From Warburgia ugandensis (lineage: Eukaryota > Streptophyta > Magnoliopsida > Canellales > Canellaceae): DNA of 64,000 nucleotides. Positions 26,939 to 39,574 of this stretch are shown piece after piece; the first letter of the stretch is position 1; every line of letters begins with the position of its first letter. The translations under genes were made by a program, and so were the position numbers. Below the pieces are notes generated by a model that worked only from the letters and a program-made list of their open reading frames with translations, was not told the DNA's origin and did no database searches. Where the stretch lies: contig CP141130.1 of assembly GCA_035236585.1 (NCBI GenBank), positions 33,615,501 through 33,679,500 on the forward strand. Reading direction: 5' to 3'.

Positions 26939-28098
26939 TTTAAAATCACTTATAAGCACACAAATCAAAGTACTATTTCATGCAAGAGAGGTCAATCACA
27001 CAAGCAACCTCTTGGGTTTGTATGTAGATTGGATATTGCTTAGATTATTTAACCTAGCCAAAGAGATGGATTTTAACCTAATCTAGGAATAAAATCAAAA
27101 TGAAAATTAAAGCATGCATGAAAAGGAAACTTTCTAAAAATAAGACTTTCCTAAACTAAGAAACTTTTTAAATATAAAACATCCTACATATGCAACATGG
27201 AAACTTACTAAAACTAGGTTAACATGAAATTAAACTAGTAGTAATTAAATAACATAAACTAAGGAATTAACAAATAACTAATGTGCATGATGCAAGGTGA
27301 TGTGTGCATGAATCATGGGATAGAATTTCACATGGAACAAAGGATGGGAAATGGAAATCATGGTGTGCATGAACCTAACGTAAAATAGTGCATGGAAATC
27401 TAAGCATGAACATGAAAATCTAAAGCGTGAATGGGCAATGAAGGATGTGCATGGTACCTAAGTGGAAGATGCATGAATAAAACATGAAAATATGCATGTG
27501 AAACTAACTAATGCACATGGACATGATCGTGGTGCATGTGAAATCTAAATGCAAATCAATCAAGAATGATAAGTGTGGAAATTTGAATAAAAAATGCATG
27601 CAGCTACATAAGAAGTATGGACTCAATAAACATGATAAGCAAGAATTAAATCAACTAATAACCCATGGAAAGTGAGCATTGAACATGAACCAAACATTAA
27701 CTTTTATTGAATGGAAAGAGTACAAGTGTGGTGTGCACCATCCAAGGGATATGCACGCCATTTCAGGACTTCAAAACAATCAAATATCTTCCTTCAAATG
27801 TCTTAAATGAAATCCAACAACCTAATCTTAGCTACCATGCATGTTACTTAAGGAAAAATCAAGGAGAAAATAGAGTTGGAATGGTGCAAGGAAAGCAATG
27901 AAATCAAATGGGATTTAAGGGATAAGAACTTTATTCAAGAACTACAATCTCTTGGATATCACTACAAGAGATGTGTAGTCCTTGAATACAAGGATGCAAG
28001 GCTTAAAACAAGAGGCAATCAATCAAGGAAAACAAGGAAGAACTAAAAAGCATAGAACAAAGAACAAAGCAAAGCAACAAGAAAGAAAAGAAAGCAAT
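26939..28098 (-). repeat. LTR piece F, inner part (interrupted by element B)
   Basis: Starts TGGTGTGTATTTTAAAATCAC, a diverged form of the LTR end TGGTGTAGCTTTAAAATTAC seen in D and E, and continues with the same order of landmarks (AAACTTTCTAAAAAT blocks, ..ATGCATGTG.. segments). It breaks at 28098, where element B is inserted, and probably resumes at 39981. Short frames are not genes. Confidence 0.7.
28094..28098. repeat. Left target site duplication of element B
   Basis: GCAAT, paired with GTAAT at 39976-39980; one C/T difference. Confidence 0.75.
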
Positions 28099-29144
28099 TG
28101 CGACGACCCGAGTTTTCTCATGCATTTTTAAATGCAATATCTAATTCCTAAGGCGGGATGCATCCCTATTTGAAAACCATTTTATAAAAACCATGCAATG
28201 CAGTGGAAAATCTTTTGTTTTAAACTTATTTTGAAACCCCAAGTGTCATTTGCTTTCACAACAACCAACGTAGTTTTTGAAAAACTTTAGAAATCATAAG
28301 TCTTTTTCCCCAGGTCTATCCAGTCACAGCACACAGCCCAACTGTAAATAAATACAAATACATGTCCAAAGGGTAGAGAGTTTACTCACATGTATAGTTG
28401 TCTCCTTTGTTTATTCACTTGCTCGTAGCACTAATATCTCCTGAGATATCTTCTATTTGTGAGTGGAACTATCCTGAAAAATGTTAAGGATAGGGTGAGT
28501 ATATACTATACTCAGTAGGAGTCTATCACTACTAGTTTTGCAATGCATGCTATGTTTAAAATCATATGCTCTTAAAAACATGTGCATGTTCGAACAATCA
28601 CGTTCAATATCGATATTAAAAACCACTGTCGAATTGAAATACTAACTACTTAAAGAATAGCATAATCCAAGTCGAAAGTATCATATATCATAAACATAAT
28701 GATATGCATAAGATGCTCAACTGAATCCAACTCATGGATATCTGGTATGGTATGGTAGACCAACCTCATGTCATGCCATATGCAATGCAAGTAAATCCAC
28801 GAAACCATAGGACCCAAACTAGGCCCATGACCTCGCTGCCGTGTGGTCCCCGGGTACCTGAGGACACAGCATCATAGCCTCCACGGGGCATATGACACAT
28901 CGACCCAGTGCCATGACACCAGTGGTAGCCCCCTGTACCACATGCAGTCGACGTAGGGACATGCCTTTTTTTAGGCGTGGTACCCATTCCACCTAGTAGT
29001 GGTAGAGGCTGGGTGGCCAACCCAGACCCCTCGGCATAGTGCCCACGAGCTTACTAGCCCAAATCATATAAGATCAAACAAGTGAAAAAACTATTTTTCA
29101 AAACCTGTCCTCTTTGGGTCCCTCACTACTACCTGGCCCTCACA

Positions 29145-29149
29145 ACTGC
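29145..29149. repeat. Left target site duplication of solo LTR N
   Basis: ACTGC, identical to 31679-31683; the right LTR of B has a single ACTGC at the matching empty site (38095-38099). Confidence 0.93.
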
Positions 29150-31678
29150 TGTGACGACCCGGGTTTTTATATGATGCAAATTTGATAAAAAGGCGAGATC
29201 TCTTGTTTTATAAATATGAAATGCATGAAAATCTTTTTCGTTTTGGAAAAAAATCTTTTCTATAAAACCCCGAGTTTCAAAACATATTTTCCAATTATCT
29301 AGCCATGGCATAGTTTTAAATTGACTCTATTCCCAAGAAAGTGTTAGTCATAGCCTCAGCTATAGAGAGTAACTACAATCAAGTAACATTGAAAGATAAG
29401 GTAGGGGTTTACTTACTTGCACTTAGTCTGGGTGTCTTCCGTCACAGGCATACCTTGTCCTTAAGTGTTTACGTTGTGTCTAAAAAATGTTGGGGATTAG
29501 GTGAGTATATACTATACTCAGTAGGAGTCCATCACTACTAGTTTTATAATGCATGCGATGTTTAAAATCATATGCTCTTTCAAAACATGTGCATGTTCGA
29601 GCAATCACATTCAATATCGATATTAACAACCACTGTCGAATTGAAATACTAATGACTTAAAGAATAGCATAATCCAAGTCAAAAGTATCATATATCATAA
29701 ACATAATGATATGCATAAGATGCTCAACTGAATCCAACTCATGGATATCTAGTATGGTATGGTCGACCAACCTCATATCATGCCATATGCAATGCAAGTA
29801 AGTCCACGAAACCATAGGGCCCAACTATGCCCATGACCTCACCGCCGTGTGGTCCCCAGGTACCTAGGGACATAGGATCATATACCTCCACGGGGCATAT
29901 GACACTTCGACTCAGTGTCGTGACACCAGTAGTAGCCCCCTGTACCACATGTAGTCGAAGCAGGGACATGCCCTTTTTGGGCGTGATACCCATCCACCTA
30001 ATAGTGGTAGAGGCTAGGAGGCCACCCCAGACCTCTCGGCTTAGCACCCACGAGCTTATTAGCCCAAATCATGTACGATCAAACAAAGCCAAAAACCTCT
30101 TTTTCAAAACCTATCCTCTTTGGGTCCCTCACAACTGCCTACCCAACGTCTTTTGGGCACTCCAGCGTCTTTTGGTAACCCTCAAGGATATGCAATTTTG
30201 CAAGAACTCAATGCTCACAAATCATGCAATATATGAAATTATTTGCAAAGCATGTCTATGCATAATGTATTTATCATATGCATGCTGAATTCATTTATAT
30301 GCTAAACAAGTCATAAAACAAGTCATGCTAAACAAGTCATATACGTATCCTTAAAACATGCAGTCTCAAAACAATCATGGCTCTTTTTAAAAGTCTAGTA
30401 GCGATAGAGAACCTATCCGGCTAGGTCGCGCTAATTCCCTTGTCCTCGTACGCTCCTGAACATGGTTTGGGGAATCAAGGTTAGTTTTGCCTATCTTTTA
30501 TAGGTTTTAGATTGGTTGATCTTACTACTTAGGCATTAAGGGTTCATCCCCATGCCTATGGGTGTCCTAAGGTCCTAATTGGGCCTTGGTATCATCAAGT
30601 TTTCAAGGATTTAGTGGCCCTGCGCCACTATCATAGTCTAAGGGTCGTGCCCACCTTAGATTGGGCCTTGATTAGGTATTTTATAGTTTGGGTGTGTCCG
30701 CATCATCGACACGGACGCAACGCCTTTCGCGGCACCTCAATTGGAGAACTAGATCTCAAGTTATAAGCTTTTTAGTGTCACATGTACATAAAAGGTCAAA
30801 TGAAGCAAGGTGGAAGCCTGGGACGCTAACTTGTCCCGCGTCAGTGGCAGGTGCCTCAGCAGGCGCATTTGCAGATGTACCCTGGCTTCCGCCCAGCTTT
30901 TCCATCGGACGCGCCCGCTGGTTTATCTCGAATGTGGACGACACATTTCGTTCGATGAGGGACCGGGGCGTCCTCGGGATGCCCTGGTTCAACCCTGTCG
31001 AACCAGTGTGCCCCAGGGATCGTCCCTGGGTCCTTTGTGACTCTCTAGGGCTCTATTTTGCATGATTTTTCATGCAAAAACTTAGGGAAACTTAGCCTAG
31101 GACTAAGGGGAAGACGGGTTTTGAGGGATTTTGGGCATACTTGGTTCGTTGCTGGGTTTTTCTCCACATTTCCCCTCTTAGTTGCTTCTCCAAAATGGGT
31201 TTTTCCCAAGCTTTTGGGCTGCCATTAGAGGCACCCAAGAGCTCTATTTATAGAGCTATAAGAGGGTTCTAGAGGGGTCTCTCACCGCCCTTGAATGGTA
31301 GTGGAGAAACCTCCAGAATGGTGGTGATTTCTCCTCCAAACACCGCCGTTCTAGAACCCTCTAGGAGGTTGAAGAAGAAGGGTGCCTGTATCAAAATGGG
31401 CCCCTATGTTTCTCAGGCTAAATCCATTTTTTAGTGAAAATTACATTTTTGCCCCTGAACTTCAAAGGCCATAACTTGCTCATTTTAACTCCGTTTTAGG
31501 TGATTTTGGTCTTGTTGGATTCCCTTTTCCAAGACGCACCTAATGGTACCTTCTTAGGACCAAATTTCTGGGTTCAGTCAGGGTGAATAGTAAAATGACC
31601 AAAATACCCTTATCTCCAAAAAGTGAACTTTTCATTGCTAACTTGGGATTTCAATGTTATAAAATTGGAGTCATTACA
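29150..31678 (-). mobile_element. Nested solo LTR N in the 3' LTR of element B
   Basis: 2529-bp LTR starting TGTGACGACCCGGG and ending GAGTCATTACA, with perfect ACTGC duplications on both sides. The paired LTR of B shows the empty site. N belongs to the same superfamily of LTRs as B and lies in the same orientation. Its central part (about 29484-30412) is nearly identical to B's LTR, whereas the outer parts are strongly diverged, so it is a mosaic. No internal element sequence remains, implying LTR-LTR recombination. Confidence 0.94.
31244..31252 (-). promoter_or_regulatory. Putative TATA box of LTR N
   Basis: TATAAATAG on the minus strand, about 426 bp from the own-sense LTR start; B's LTRs have TATAAAAAG at about 401 bp. 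Confidence 0.6.
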
Positions 31679-31683
31679 ACTGC
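31679..31683. repeat. Right target site duplication of solo LTR N
   Basis: ACTGC, identical to 29145-29149. Confidence 0.93.
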
Positions 31684-32205
31684 CTACCTAGTGTCTTTTG
31701 GGAACTCCACCGTCTTTTGGTAACCCTCAAGGACATGCAAATTTTTCAAGAACTCAATGCTCACAAATCATGCGATATATGCAATTGTTTGCAAAACATG
31801 TCTATGCATGCTGAATTTGTTTATAAGCTAAATAAGTCATAAAATAAGTCATGCTAGACAAATCATACAACTTATACTTTAAAACATGCAGTCTCAAAAC
31901 AATCATGGCTCTTTTTAAAAGTCTAGTAGCAATAGAGCACCTACCTCAAAGTCTCCTAGAGTCGCATCCTTTATCACTCAACCCGTCCCTGGGTCTCATT
32001 TATAAACTCCTGGGTATGAATGGATACAAGGAGTCCTTATCAATTTCAGTCTATTTAGACATTAGATCGTTAGATCTGCCTTAAGGGTCCATGGTCCTTG
32101 CCTAATTCATTTGTCAGGCTAGATCCTATGATATGGATCTACTTTTCAATGGTTAGATTCTATAAATGGTCCTATGATCCTAATTTTTAAAGTCTCATTA
32201 GGTCC

Positions 32206-32720
32206 GCGTGTCCCAGTTCCCAGGACACCCGTGCATCCTGGTTGAACCGCAACCGCCTCACGTGCGTGCGCGCCTAAAGGCTGTGCCAGGGACCGCGTTT
32301 TGCACGTGCACATGCAAGCTCAAGTGACACGCTATGACACACATCCTGAATTGCATCGCACGGACGCACCTTTGGTGTAGCATGGTGCGTCTCAACTCCC
32401 AGGGCACCGCGTGCATCCTAGTCGAGCTAGGACCCGTGCCCCATGTCGCGCGCGCACCCGAAGGCCGCACCTAGGATAGTGTACGAACTGTCGTACATGC
32501 ATGCCCAAGTAGCACGCTATAGCACGCGTCCCAGTCAACGTCCTGCAAATGTGTCTTCGACGCAGGCGAGCCGCGTCTTGGTGCCCAAGTTGCCCTGAGC
32601 ATCCTGGACGAGTCAAAAGCCTATCGTACGCTTGCGTGCGCGCGATGCTGGCCCCAAGGGACTCATCACTCGTGTGCGTCACAGGGTGCGTCCCGTGACA
32701 ACTGGTTTTGGACGGGTTTC
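32206..32720. repeat. GC-rich tandem repeat block in B 3' LTR
   Basis: Three diverged units of about 175-190 bp begin near 32206, 32397 and 32573, each opening with GCGT...CCCAGG..CACC and GCATCCTGG-like motifs. CpG-dense, in contrast to the AT-rich surroundings. The same block is in the other LTR (about 38640-39130). Confidence 0.75.
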
Positions 32721-33133
32721 AGAGGAAACCCGTCTTCTCCGGTTTCCACAGCATCTCCCTAGCCAGAAAACACCCAGATCCGGCGTGGATCTGGGCAGGG
32801 AAGAAGGCAAACTAAATAGGAAGGGGTGGGGGGCTTACCTGGGTGGTCTGGGAGAGTACCCATCGCCGATGGGTGCGCATATTCTTCACCCTGAAGCTCC
32901 TGCTCGCTGGAAATCATGAAGAAGGGACAAGGCCCATCGTTCCGGTGTGACCAGAGGAAGAAAGGGGGAAAGAAGAGAGGGGAATGGGTAACTGGCAATG
33001 GCGGGCCTGACTCGAGCCTGGCCGTTGTCGAAAAACTTAGGGAAACTAGGTTTGAGACGGGTTTCCGGTTTTGCCGGAAAACCCAGTCCCAAAATCGTTG
33101 GAAAATCACGTTTTTAGAGAGGGGGAGATGGGG

Positions 33134-33142
33134 CTTTTTATA
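33134..33142 (-). promoter_or_regulatory. Putative TATA box, B 3' LTR
   Basis: TATAAAAAG on the minus strand, about 401 bp from the own-sense LTR start, conserved in both LTR copies. Confidence 0.6.
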
Positions 33143-33543
33143 GCCCTGCTATGGCGGTGCTGCCAATGGCGGTGCCACCCTTGGCGGTGGCAAATCCCAC
33201 TGAAAAAATCAGGATTTGAGGGTTTCTGGAAAAATCTGGGGAGGAAGACAACAGGGGGTACCGTTATCAAAACGGCCCCTACGTTTTTCGTCTTTTTCGT
33301 TTTTCTGTTTAAATTCTAGAAATACCCCTATCTTTAAACGGCTATAACTTCTTCATACGAACTCCGTTTTGGGTGATTTTTGAGGCGTTGGATTCCATTT
33401 TTTGAGTAGAATCTAATGGTTCCAAGTTTCCTTACAAATTCCTTCGTTTACTATTTTAAATAAAGTGAAACATTTAATTCAGTTCATTTCCTATAGAATG
33501 ACCAATTTTTGTTAAAAATAGTGTAAATTGCTCGGGAGTTACA

Positions 33544-33575
33544 TTATTACCCCCTTAAAAGAATTTCGTCCTCGA
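33544..33575 (-). other. Polypurine tract and end of pol frame, element B
   Basis: On the minus strand GAGGACGAAATTC is followed by TTTTAAGGGGGTAATAA and then the LTR start TGTAACTCCC. This is the classical junction of Tekay/Del-lineage elements; element T carries a close relative on the plus strand at 61319-61353. Confidence 0.88.
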
Positions 33576-36500
33576 AATTCCATAAATTATCATCTTCAAG
33601 GTATTTTGTCTTTTGGATAACTTCTTGGTGAATGCATTCCCCCCTTAGGAATCAAATATAGGCTCAACCTCAATTTAACATTTCTATTGTTCCTTCTATA
33701 AGGCCTTACCTATAAGGGCCGCTTTCGCTGCGTACTCTGATGCATACTCTCATACGTGCCAGTTTAACAATATCGGTTTCTAGCTGTAACTCATCTTTCT
33801 TGAAATCCTTAGATGCCTATCATGTATAGGATAGTCTCCTCGTAGGATCATGCTTCTTTATTTATGTATAAATTACTCCATGATCATATTATCTTATTTC
33901 CCATAGTCCTTTTTGAATATCATAGAATGATCCCTTTTTCTTCTTGTCTTTCATCTGGTGATCTCTTCATCATTCATATCTCCTTCTAATGGTTGGTTAT
34001 ATGTCATTAGTAAGATTCCAAAAAATACCTTCTTTCTATTGTGTCTAACTTTGCTTCTGATATTTTATATTTGTCCCCAAGATACTTCAATAACTGACAT
34101 GGTATCATGTGCTCTACGGCCAAACCCTTGATTAACTTCGAATTTCAAATGTCTATCGTTTTCCATATGTGACTTTATTCCCCGACCAAAGTTACATAAA
34201 ATCATGAAAGCCAATTAGTAGCATCTCCCATCAAAGACCTTATCATATACTGAAAGTAAAATGTCCTAACTCTATATCTAGTTTCATAATAATTGAATTC
34301 ATTAAATGCTTTTCTCCATGAAGATTTTATCCAAACTCATGTCAAATGTTAATGGTCGATTCATCATCATGGGTCAAATGTTCTCGTCCAGAGGCCTATC
34401 TCACTATTCACAACAATTTGTCATTAGGATTTTCAATAATGTGCCCATTTATGCAAAGCAAAAAGTCTCTTATTCATAACCGAGTACCCCTACTAGGTCA
34501 TGATTGAATCCTTTGGCATCATCCTCTTTGTCCTTTCTTTGCTTGATGGTTTTCTCCGTAACCTTTTAGTCCAAAAGTTCTATACTTAATCTAGTAGGGT
34601 TAGTCCTTAAGAAACTCCTTCAATTGATTTTTCGTACTTGGTATATGCTCATAACAACTAACTTTTTGTCTAAAGGCACGTAACATCACATCTTCACCTT
34701 ATAGTGTGCTAGCCACCTCAACTTTTCTCCTTCCATTCCCTATATCAATATATTGTTCAATCTTTTATTAAGGCTTTATCGTCAACCATGCAGTCTGTAT
34801 TGTCAGGAGGTATACTCGTAAGTAGTGATTTTCTCAATTCCTTAAATTTTATCCCTCAAGTGCCTCCTTATTTTATCTTATAATAGCAGTTCGTTCAATA
34901 GCTACTACATCAAGTTATGCTTGTTAAATCAAATTTGAAAAACACTCAAGTAGGCATAAAATATTTTCTTAAACATAGAAAGACTTTATTTGATTACCTG
35001 TTGATCTCTTTCCAGATATATCCTTGTCATAAGCTCAAGGGTCTCTAAGGTGATCGGTACTTATCTACCTTTCTTTTCAATCCAAGTCAGCAGCATCTTT
35101 CAAACCCAAAGTAATTTCTATGGTTTGTCATGGTATCTATTCGGGTTTGGAAAAGTCTATCTCATTGGTGGAGATTGCTCCTTATTTTTGCTTCTGTCTC
35201 AGTTGTTACTGTATTTATTATACTTGTAGCTCCTATCTCAGTTGCAACTGTCCTCATTAACTAACCTTATACCCTCAAATGACTTATTCTAACAAGTAAC
35301 TTCTTTTAGGTAAAACTCATGTCTGAATACTTATAATATCCCTCCGAGTATATAACTTCGACTACTAACTCATAGATACTAACATACTTGATTAATTAGG
35401 GTGGGACACCTTTATTTAGTCAACAGTACTCTAAAGGTAATGACTAAATAATGGTCTTAAGATATTTGGTCTTCCAATTTATGATAGCAAGACCTTCATT
35501 TGATCCTTGATGGTACCCTTCTTGTTGAAGATAAATAGATGGACAAGTCACTGTCCTGGCCTAATTCCTCTTTCAATATAACTTTATTTACTCATGTAGT
35601 GGCAAGGTGAGATATCACCAAAATTTTCCTTTTTATTATATCCATTGGTGTTCCCCATAAGCTAATGGATTTGATAAGAATCTAATTGTAATAATTGATA
35701 TCAAACCATCTATAGAATTTCATTTCTAGTTGGTCACCATTCCTCTTTGTCGCATAATCTCCTGAAATTCGATACTCTACTCAAAGTCTTAAACCCCATA
35801 TGCTTTTTCTCTTTTATACTCTTTTACAATAAGATCACCAACTCATCTAGTATTATTCCTTCATTTGTTTGGTCTACCTTCCTATAGGATTCAAGATGAA
35901 AGAATTGTATTTATCTCCATAAAGTCATGATCTTCTTCTTTTGACTATTCAATATTCATTGAATACTTGGTAGTTACATCTCTATCTCTTTCTCTCTTTT
36001 CTTCAAAATCCTCATTTGGTCTACCTGGATCAATGTCTCTATATGCTTTATTGCATATGATTGATACTTCATCTATTCCTTTACGTAACATATATGATAA
36101 ATTGAATGCTTCTCAAAAATTCTAAACTGTCTTAAGATCATTGAAATCCTCAATTGCCTATAGCCTCAATAAAATTCATACAATGTCTTAATAATGGCAT
36201 TGACATTTTGGTCATGCTATACTTTACAAGTTCATGTTAGGATCAATCTATTATCACAGATCTATCATCCCCAATATTATCGTCAAAAATCTTTTGATAA
36301 CTCGGTCGAATTCATTTCCCTATCACATAATATATCACTTGTATACATCTTTAGATTTGTTCCATAATACTCAAGTAGTTATTATTCGATAGCACTTCAC
36401 TCTTTATAAGACTCCAATTAAGGCATCCAAAATTGAGCTAAGTCCTTCAAGATCCATACCTTTGTGACCTAGTTCGGGTCACAGTCATTTTCTAATATCA

Positions 36501-37030
36501 TCTTGCATTCTCATCCCTCTTAGATTATCATCAAAATTCTTCTCAAAGTCTGTCTTTTACACCCTCTATCATACTCATATCATATCCCTTGTGATAGTGT
36601 GCTCAGATTCTTATATTCTTTATGATGGTAAGATAGCCATCTAGGTTTTTCGATGTTCTCATCTTTGGTGAGATTAATCTATTACAGGTCAGAACTATCT
36701 ACTAACAAGTCCACTAACATCTTCCTTCATTATTCTTATCATAATATAATCCATACATGAGTTTTCATATTTGCACCACACAACAATCCTTAATCCTTAC
36801 ATCGTCTTAGACTATATTTTGGATAAGGGTTGCACTATCCTCTGCCTAATTATTTGTTAGACCAAGCTGTGTTTCACCTATTTATTTATCGTGAACTGCC
36901 TTGTGCATTAATATTGTAATCTTCAAATAGAAGTAGTTATCTCTACTACTCCTATTTATACTACTTCTTCTTGATTTTCTCTATTGTCTATGACCCTTGG
37001 ACATGCTGGACTAGCTGTGAAAGGATAAAA
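33576..37030 (-). other. Element B internal region, no recognisable domain
   Basis: About 3.45 kb between polypurine tract and primer site. I translated several parts of the minus strand and found only short broken frames, with no convincing gag zinc knuckle, protease, RT, RNase H or integrase motif. A heavily decayed gag-like sequence cannot be excluded. An intact Tekay/Del internal region would usually be well over 5 kb. Confidence 0.65.
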
Positions 37031-37047
37031 CCTGGGCTCTAATACCA
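37031..37047 (-). other. Primer binding site of element B (tRNA-iMet type)
   Basis: The minus strand reads TGGTATTAGAGCCCAGG, one substitution and a one-base insertion from the common plant site TGGTATCAGAGCCAGG, complementary to the 3' end of initiator tRNA-Met. It starts two bases inside the 5' LTR, as is usual. Confidence 0.9.
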
Positions 37048-38639
37048 ACTGTGATGACCCGGGTTTTCTCATGCATTTTTAAATGCAATATCTAATTCCT
37101 AAGGCGGGATGCATCCCTATTTGGAAACCATTTTATAAAAACCATGCAATGCAGTGGAAAATCTTTTGTTTTAAACTTATTTTGAAACCCCAAGTGTCAT
37201 TTGCTTTCACAACAACCAACGTAGTTTTTGAAAAACTTTAGAAATCATAAGTCTTTTTCCCCAGGTCTATCCGATCCACGGCACAGCCCAACTGTAAATA
37301 AATACAAATACATGTCCAAAGGGTAGAGAGTTTACTCACATGTATAGTTGTTTCCTTTGTTTATTCACTTGCTCGTAGCACTAATATCTCCTGAGACGTC
37401 TTCTATTTGTGAGTGGAACTATCCTGAAAAATGTTAAGGATAGGGTGAGTATATCTTATACTCAGTAGGAGTCTATCACTACTAGTTTTGCAATGCATGC
37501 TATGTTTAAAATCATATGCTCTTAAAAACATGTGCATGTTCGAACAATCACGTTCAATATCGATATTAAAAACCACTATCGAATTGAAATACTGACGACT
37601 TAAAGAATAGCATAATCCAAGTCGAAAGTATCATATATCATAAACATAATGATATGCATAAGATGCTCAACTGAATCCAACTCATGGATATCTGGTATGG
37701 TATGGTAGACCAACCTCATGTCATGCCATATGCAATGCAAGTAAATCCACGAAACCATAGGGCCCAAACTATGCACATGACCTCGCTGCCGTGTGGTCCC
37801 CGGGTACCTGAGGACACAGCGTCATAGCCTCCACGGGGCATATGGCACATCGACCTAGTGCCATGGCACCAGTGGTAGCCCCCTGTACCACATGCAGTCG
37901 ACGTAGGGACATGCCCTTTTTTGGGCGTGGTACCCATTCCACCTAGTAGTGGTAGAGGCTGGGTGGCCAACCCAGACCCCTCGGCATAGCACCCACGAGC
38001 TTACTAGCCCAAATCATATAAGATCAAACAAGCGAAAAACCTCTTTTTCAAAACCTGTCCTCTTTGGGTCCCTCACTACTGCCTGGCCCTCACAACTGCC
38101 TACCTAGCATCTTTTGGGCACTCCAACGTCTTTTGGTAACCCTCAAGGACATGCAAATTTTTCAAGAACTCAATGCTCACAAATCATGCGATATATGCAA
38201 TTGTTTGCAAAACATGTCTATACATAATGTATTTGTCATATGCATGCTGAATTTGTTTATAAGCTAAACAAATCATAAAATAAGTCATGCTAAACAAATC
38301 ATACAACTTATACTTTAAAACATGTAGTCTCAAAACAATCATGGCTCTTTTTAAAAGTCTGGTAGCAATAGAGCACCTACCTCAAAGTCTCCTAGAGTCG
38401 CATCCTTTATCACTCAACCCGTCCCTGGGTCTCATTTATAAACTCCTGGGTATGAATGGATACAAGGAGTCCTTATCAATTTCAGTCTATTTAGACATTA
38501 GATCGCTAGATCTGCCTTAAGGGTCCATGGTCCTTGCCTAATTCATTTGTCAGGCTAGATCCTATGATATGGATCTACTTTTCAATGGTTAGATTCTATA
38601 AATGGTCCTATGATCCTAATTTTTAAAGTCTCATTAGGT

Positions 38640-39130
38640 CCGCGTGTCCCAGTTCCCAGGACACCCGTGCATCCTGGTTGAACCGCGACCGCCTCACGTG
38701 CGTGTGCGCCTAAAGGCTGTGCCAAGGACCGCGTTTTGCACGTGCACATGCAAGCTCAAGCGACGCGCTATGACGCACATCCTGAATTGCATCGCACGGA
38801 CGCACCTTTGGTGTAGCATGGCGCATCTCAGCTCCCAGGGCACCCCGTGCATCCTGGTCGAGCTAGGACCCGTGCCCCATGTCACGCGCGCACCTGAAGG
38901 CCGCACCTAGGATAGTGTACGCACTGTCGTACATGCCTGCCCAAGTAGCGCTACAGCACGCGTCCCAGTCAACATCCTGCGAATGTGTCTTCGATGTAGG
39001 CGAGCTGCGTCTTGGTGCCTAGGACGCCCTACGCATCCTGGATGAGTCAAAAGCCTATTGTACGCTTGCGTGCATGCGATGCTGGCCCCAGGGGATGCAT
39101 CACTCGTGTGTGTCACAGGGTGCGTCCCGT
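38640..39130. repeat. GC-rich tandem repeat block in B 5' LTR
   Basis: Same block as 32206-32720 in the 3' LTR, with scattered C/T and G/A differences, many at CpG. Confidence 0.75.
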
Positions 39131-39565
39131 GACAACTAGTTTTGAACGGGTTTCAAAGGAAACCCGTCTTCTCCGGTTTCCACAGCATCTCCCCAGCCAG
39201 AAAACACCCAGATCCGGTGTGGATCTTGGCAAGGAAGAAGGCAAACTAAATAGGAAGGGGTGGGGAGCTTACCTGGGTGGTCTGGGAGAGTACCCATTGC
39301 CGATGGGTGCACCTATTCTTCACCCTGAAGCTCTTGCTCGCTGGAAATCGTGAAGAAGGGACAAGGCCCATCGTTTCAGTGTGACCAAGGGAAGAAAGGG
39401 GGTAAGAAGAGAGGGGAATGGGTAACTGGCAATGGTCGGCCTGACTCGGGCCTGTCTGTTGCCGGAAAACTCAGGGAAACTAAGTTTGAGATGGGTTTTC
39501 GGTTTTGCCGGAAACCCCAGTCCCAAAATCGCTGGAAAATCACGTTTTTAGAGGGGGAGATGGAG

Positions 39566-39574
39566 CTTTTTATA
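39566..39574 (-). promoter_or_regulatory. Putative TATA box, B 5' LTR
   Basis: TATAAAAAG on the minus strand, about 401 bp into the LTR in own sense. This would be the promoter driving element B. Confidence 0.6.

Larger units (their letters stand above)
28099..33543 (-). repeat. 3' LTR of element B, interrupted by solo LTR N
   Basis: Starts TGCGACGACCCGAGTTTTC and ends GGGAGTTACA (own sense TGTAACTCCC...). Colinear and very similar to 37050-39975 apart from the inserted 29150-31678. Includes a GC-rich, CpG-rich block with tandem repeats at about 32206-32720. Arg/Pro-rich reading frames in this block come from base composition and are not supported as genes. Confidence 0.9.

Noticed and set aside
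28766..30288. Minus- and plus-strand frames of 84-153 codons, repeated at 37716-37970
   Set aside because: They lie inside LTRs of B and N, recur only because the LTR recurs, and resemble no retroelement protein. They are open by base composition.
32258..33319. Overlapping Arg/Pro-rich frames on both strands
   Set aside because: Located in the GC-rich repeat block and neighbouring LTR of B; frames are open on both strands at once, and the sister LTR carries altered versions. Not genes.
37021..37050. tRNA-like 3' end (CCTGGGCTCTAATACCA)
   Set aside because: No tRNA body precedes it; it is the complement of the primer site of element B on the minus strand.
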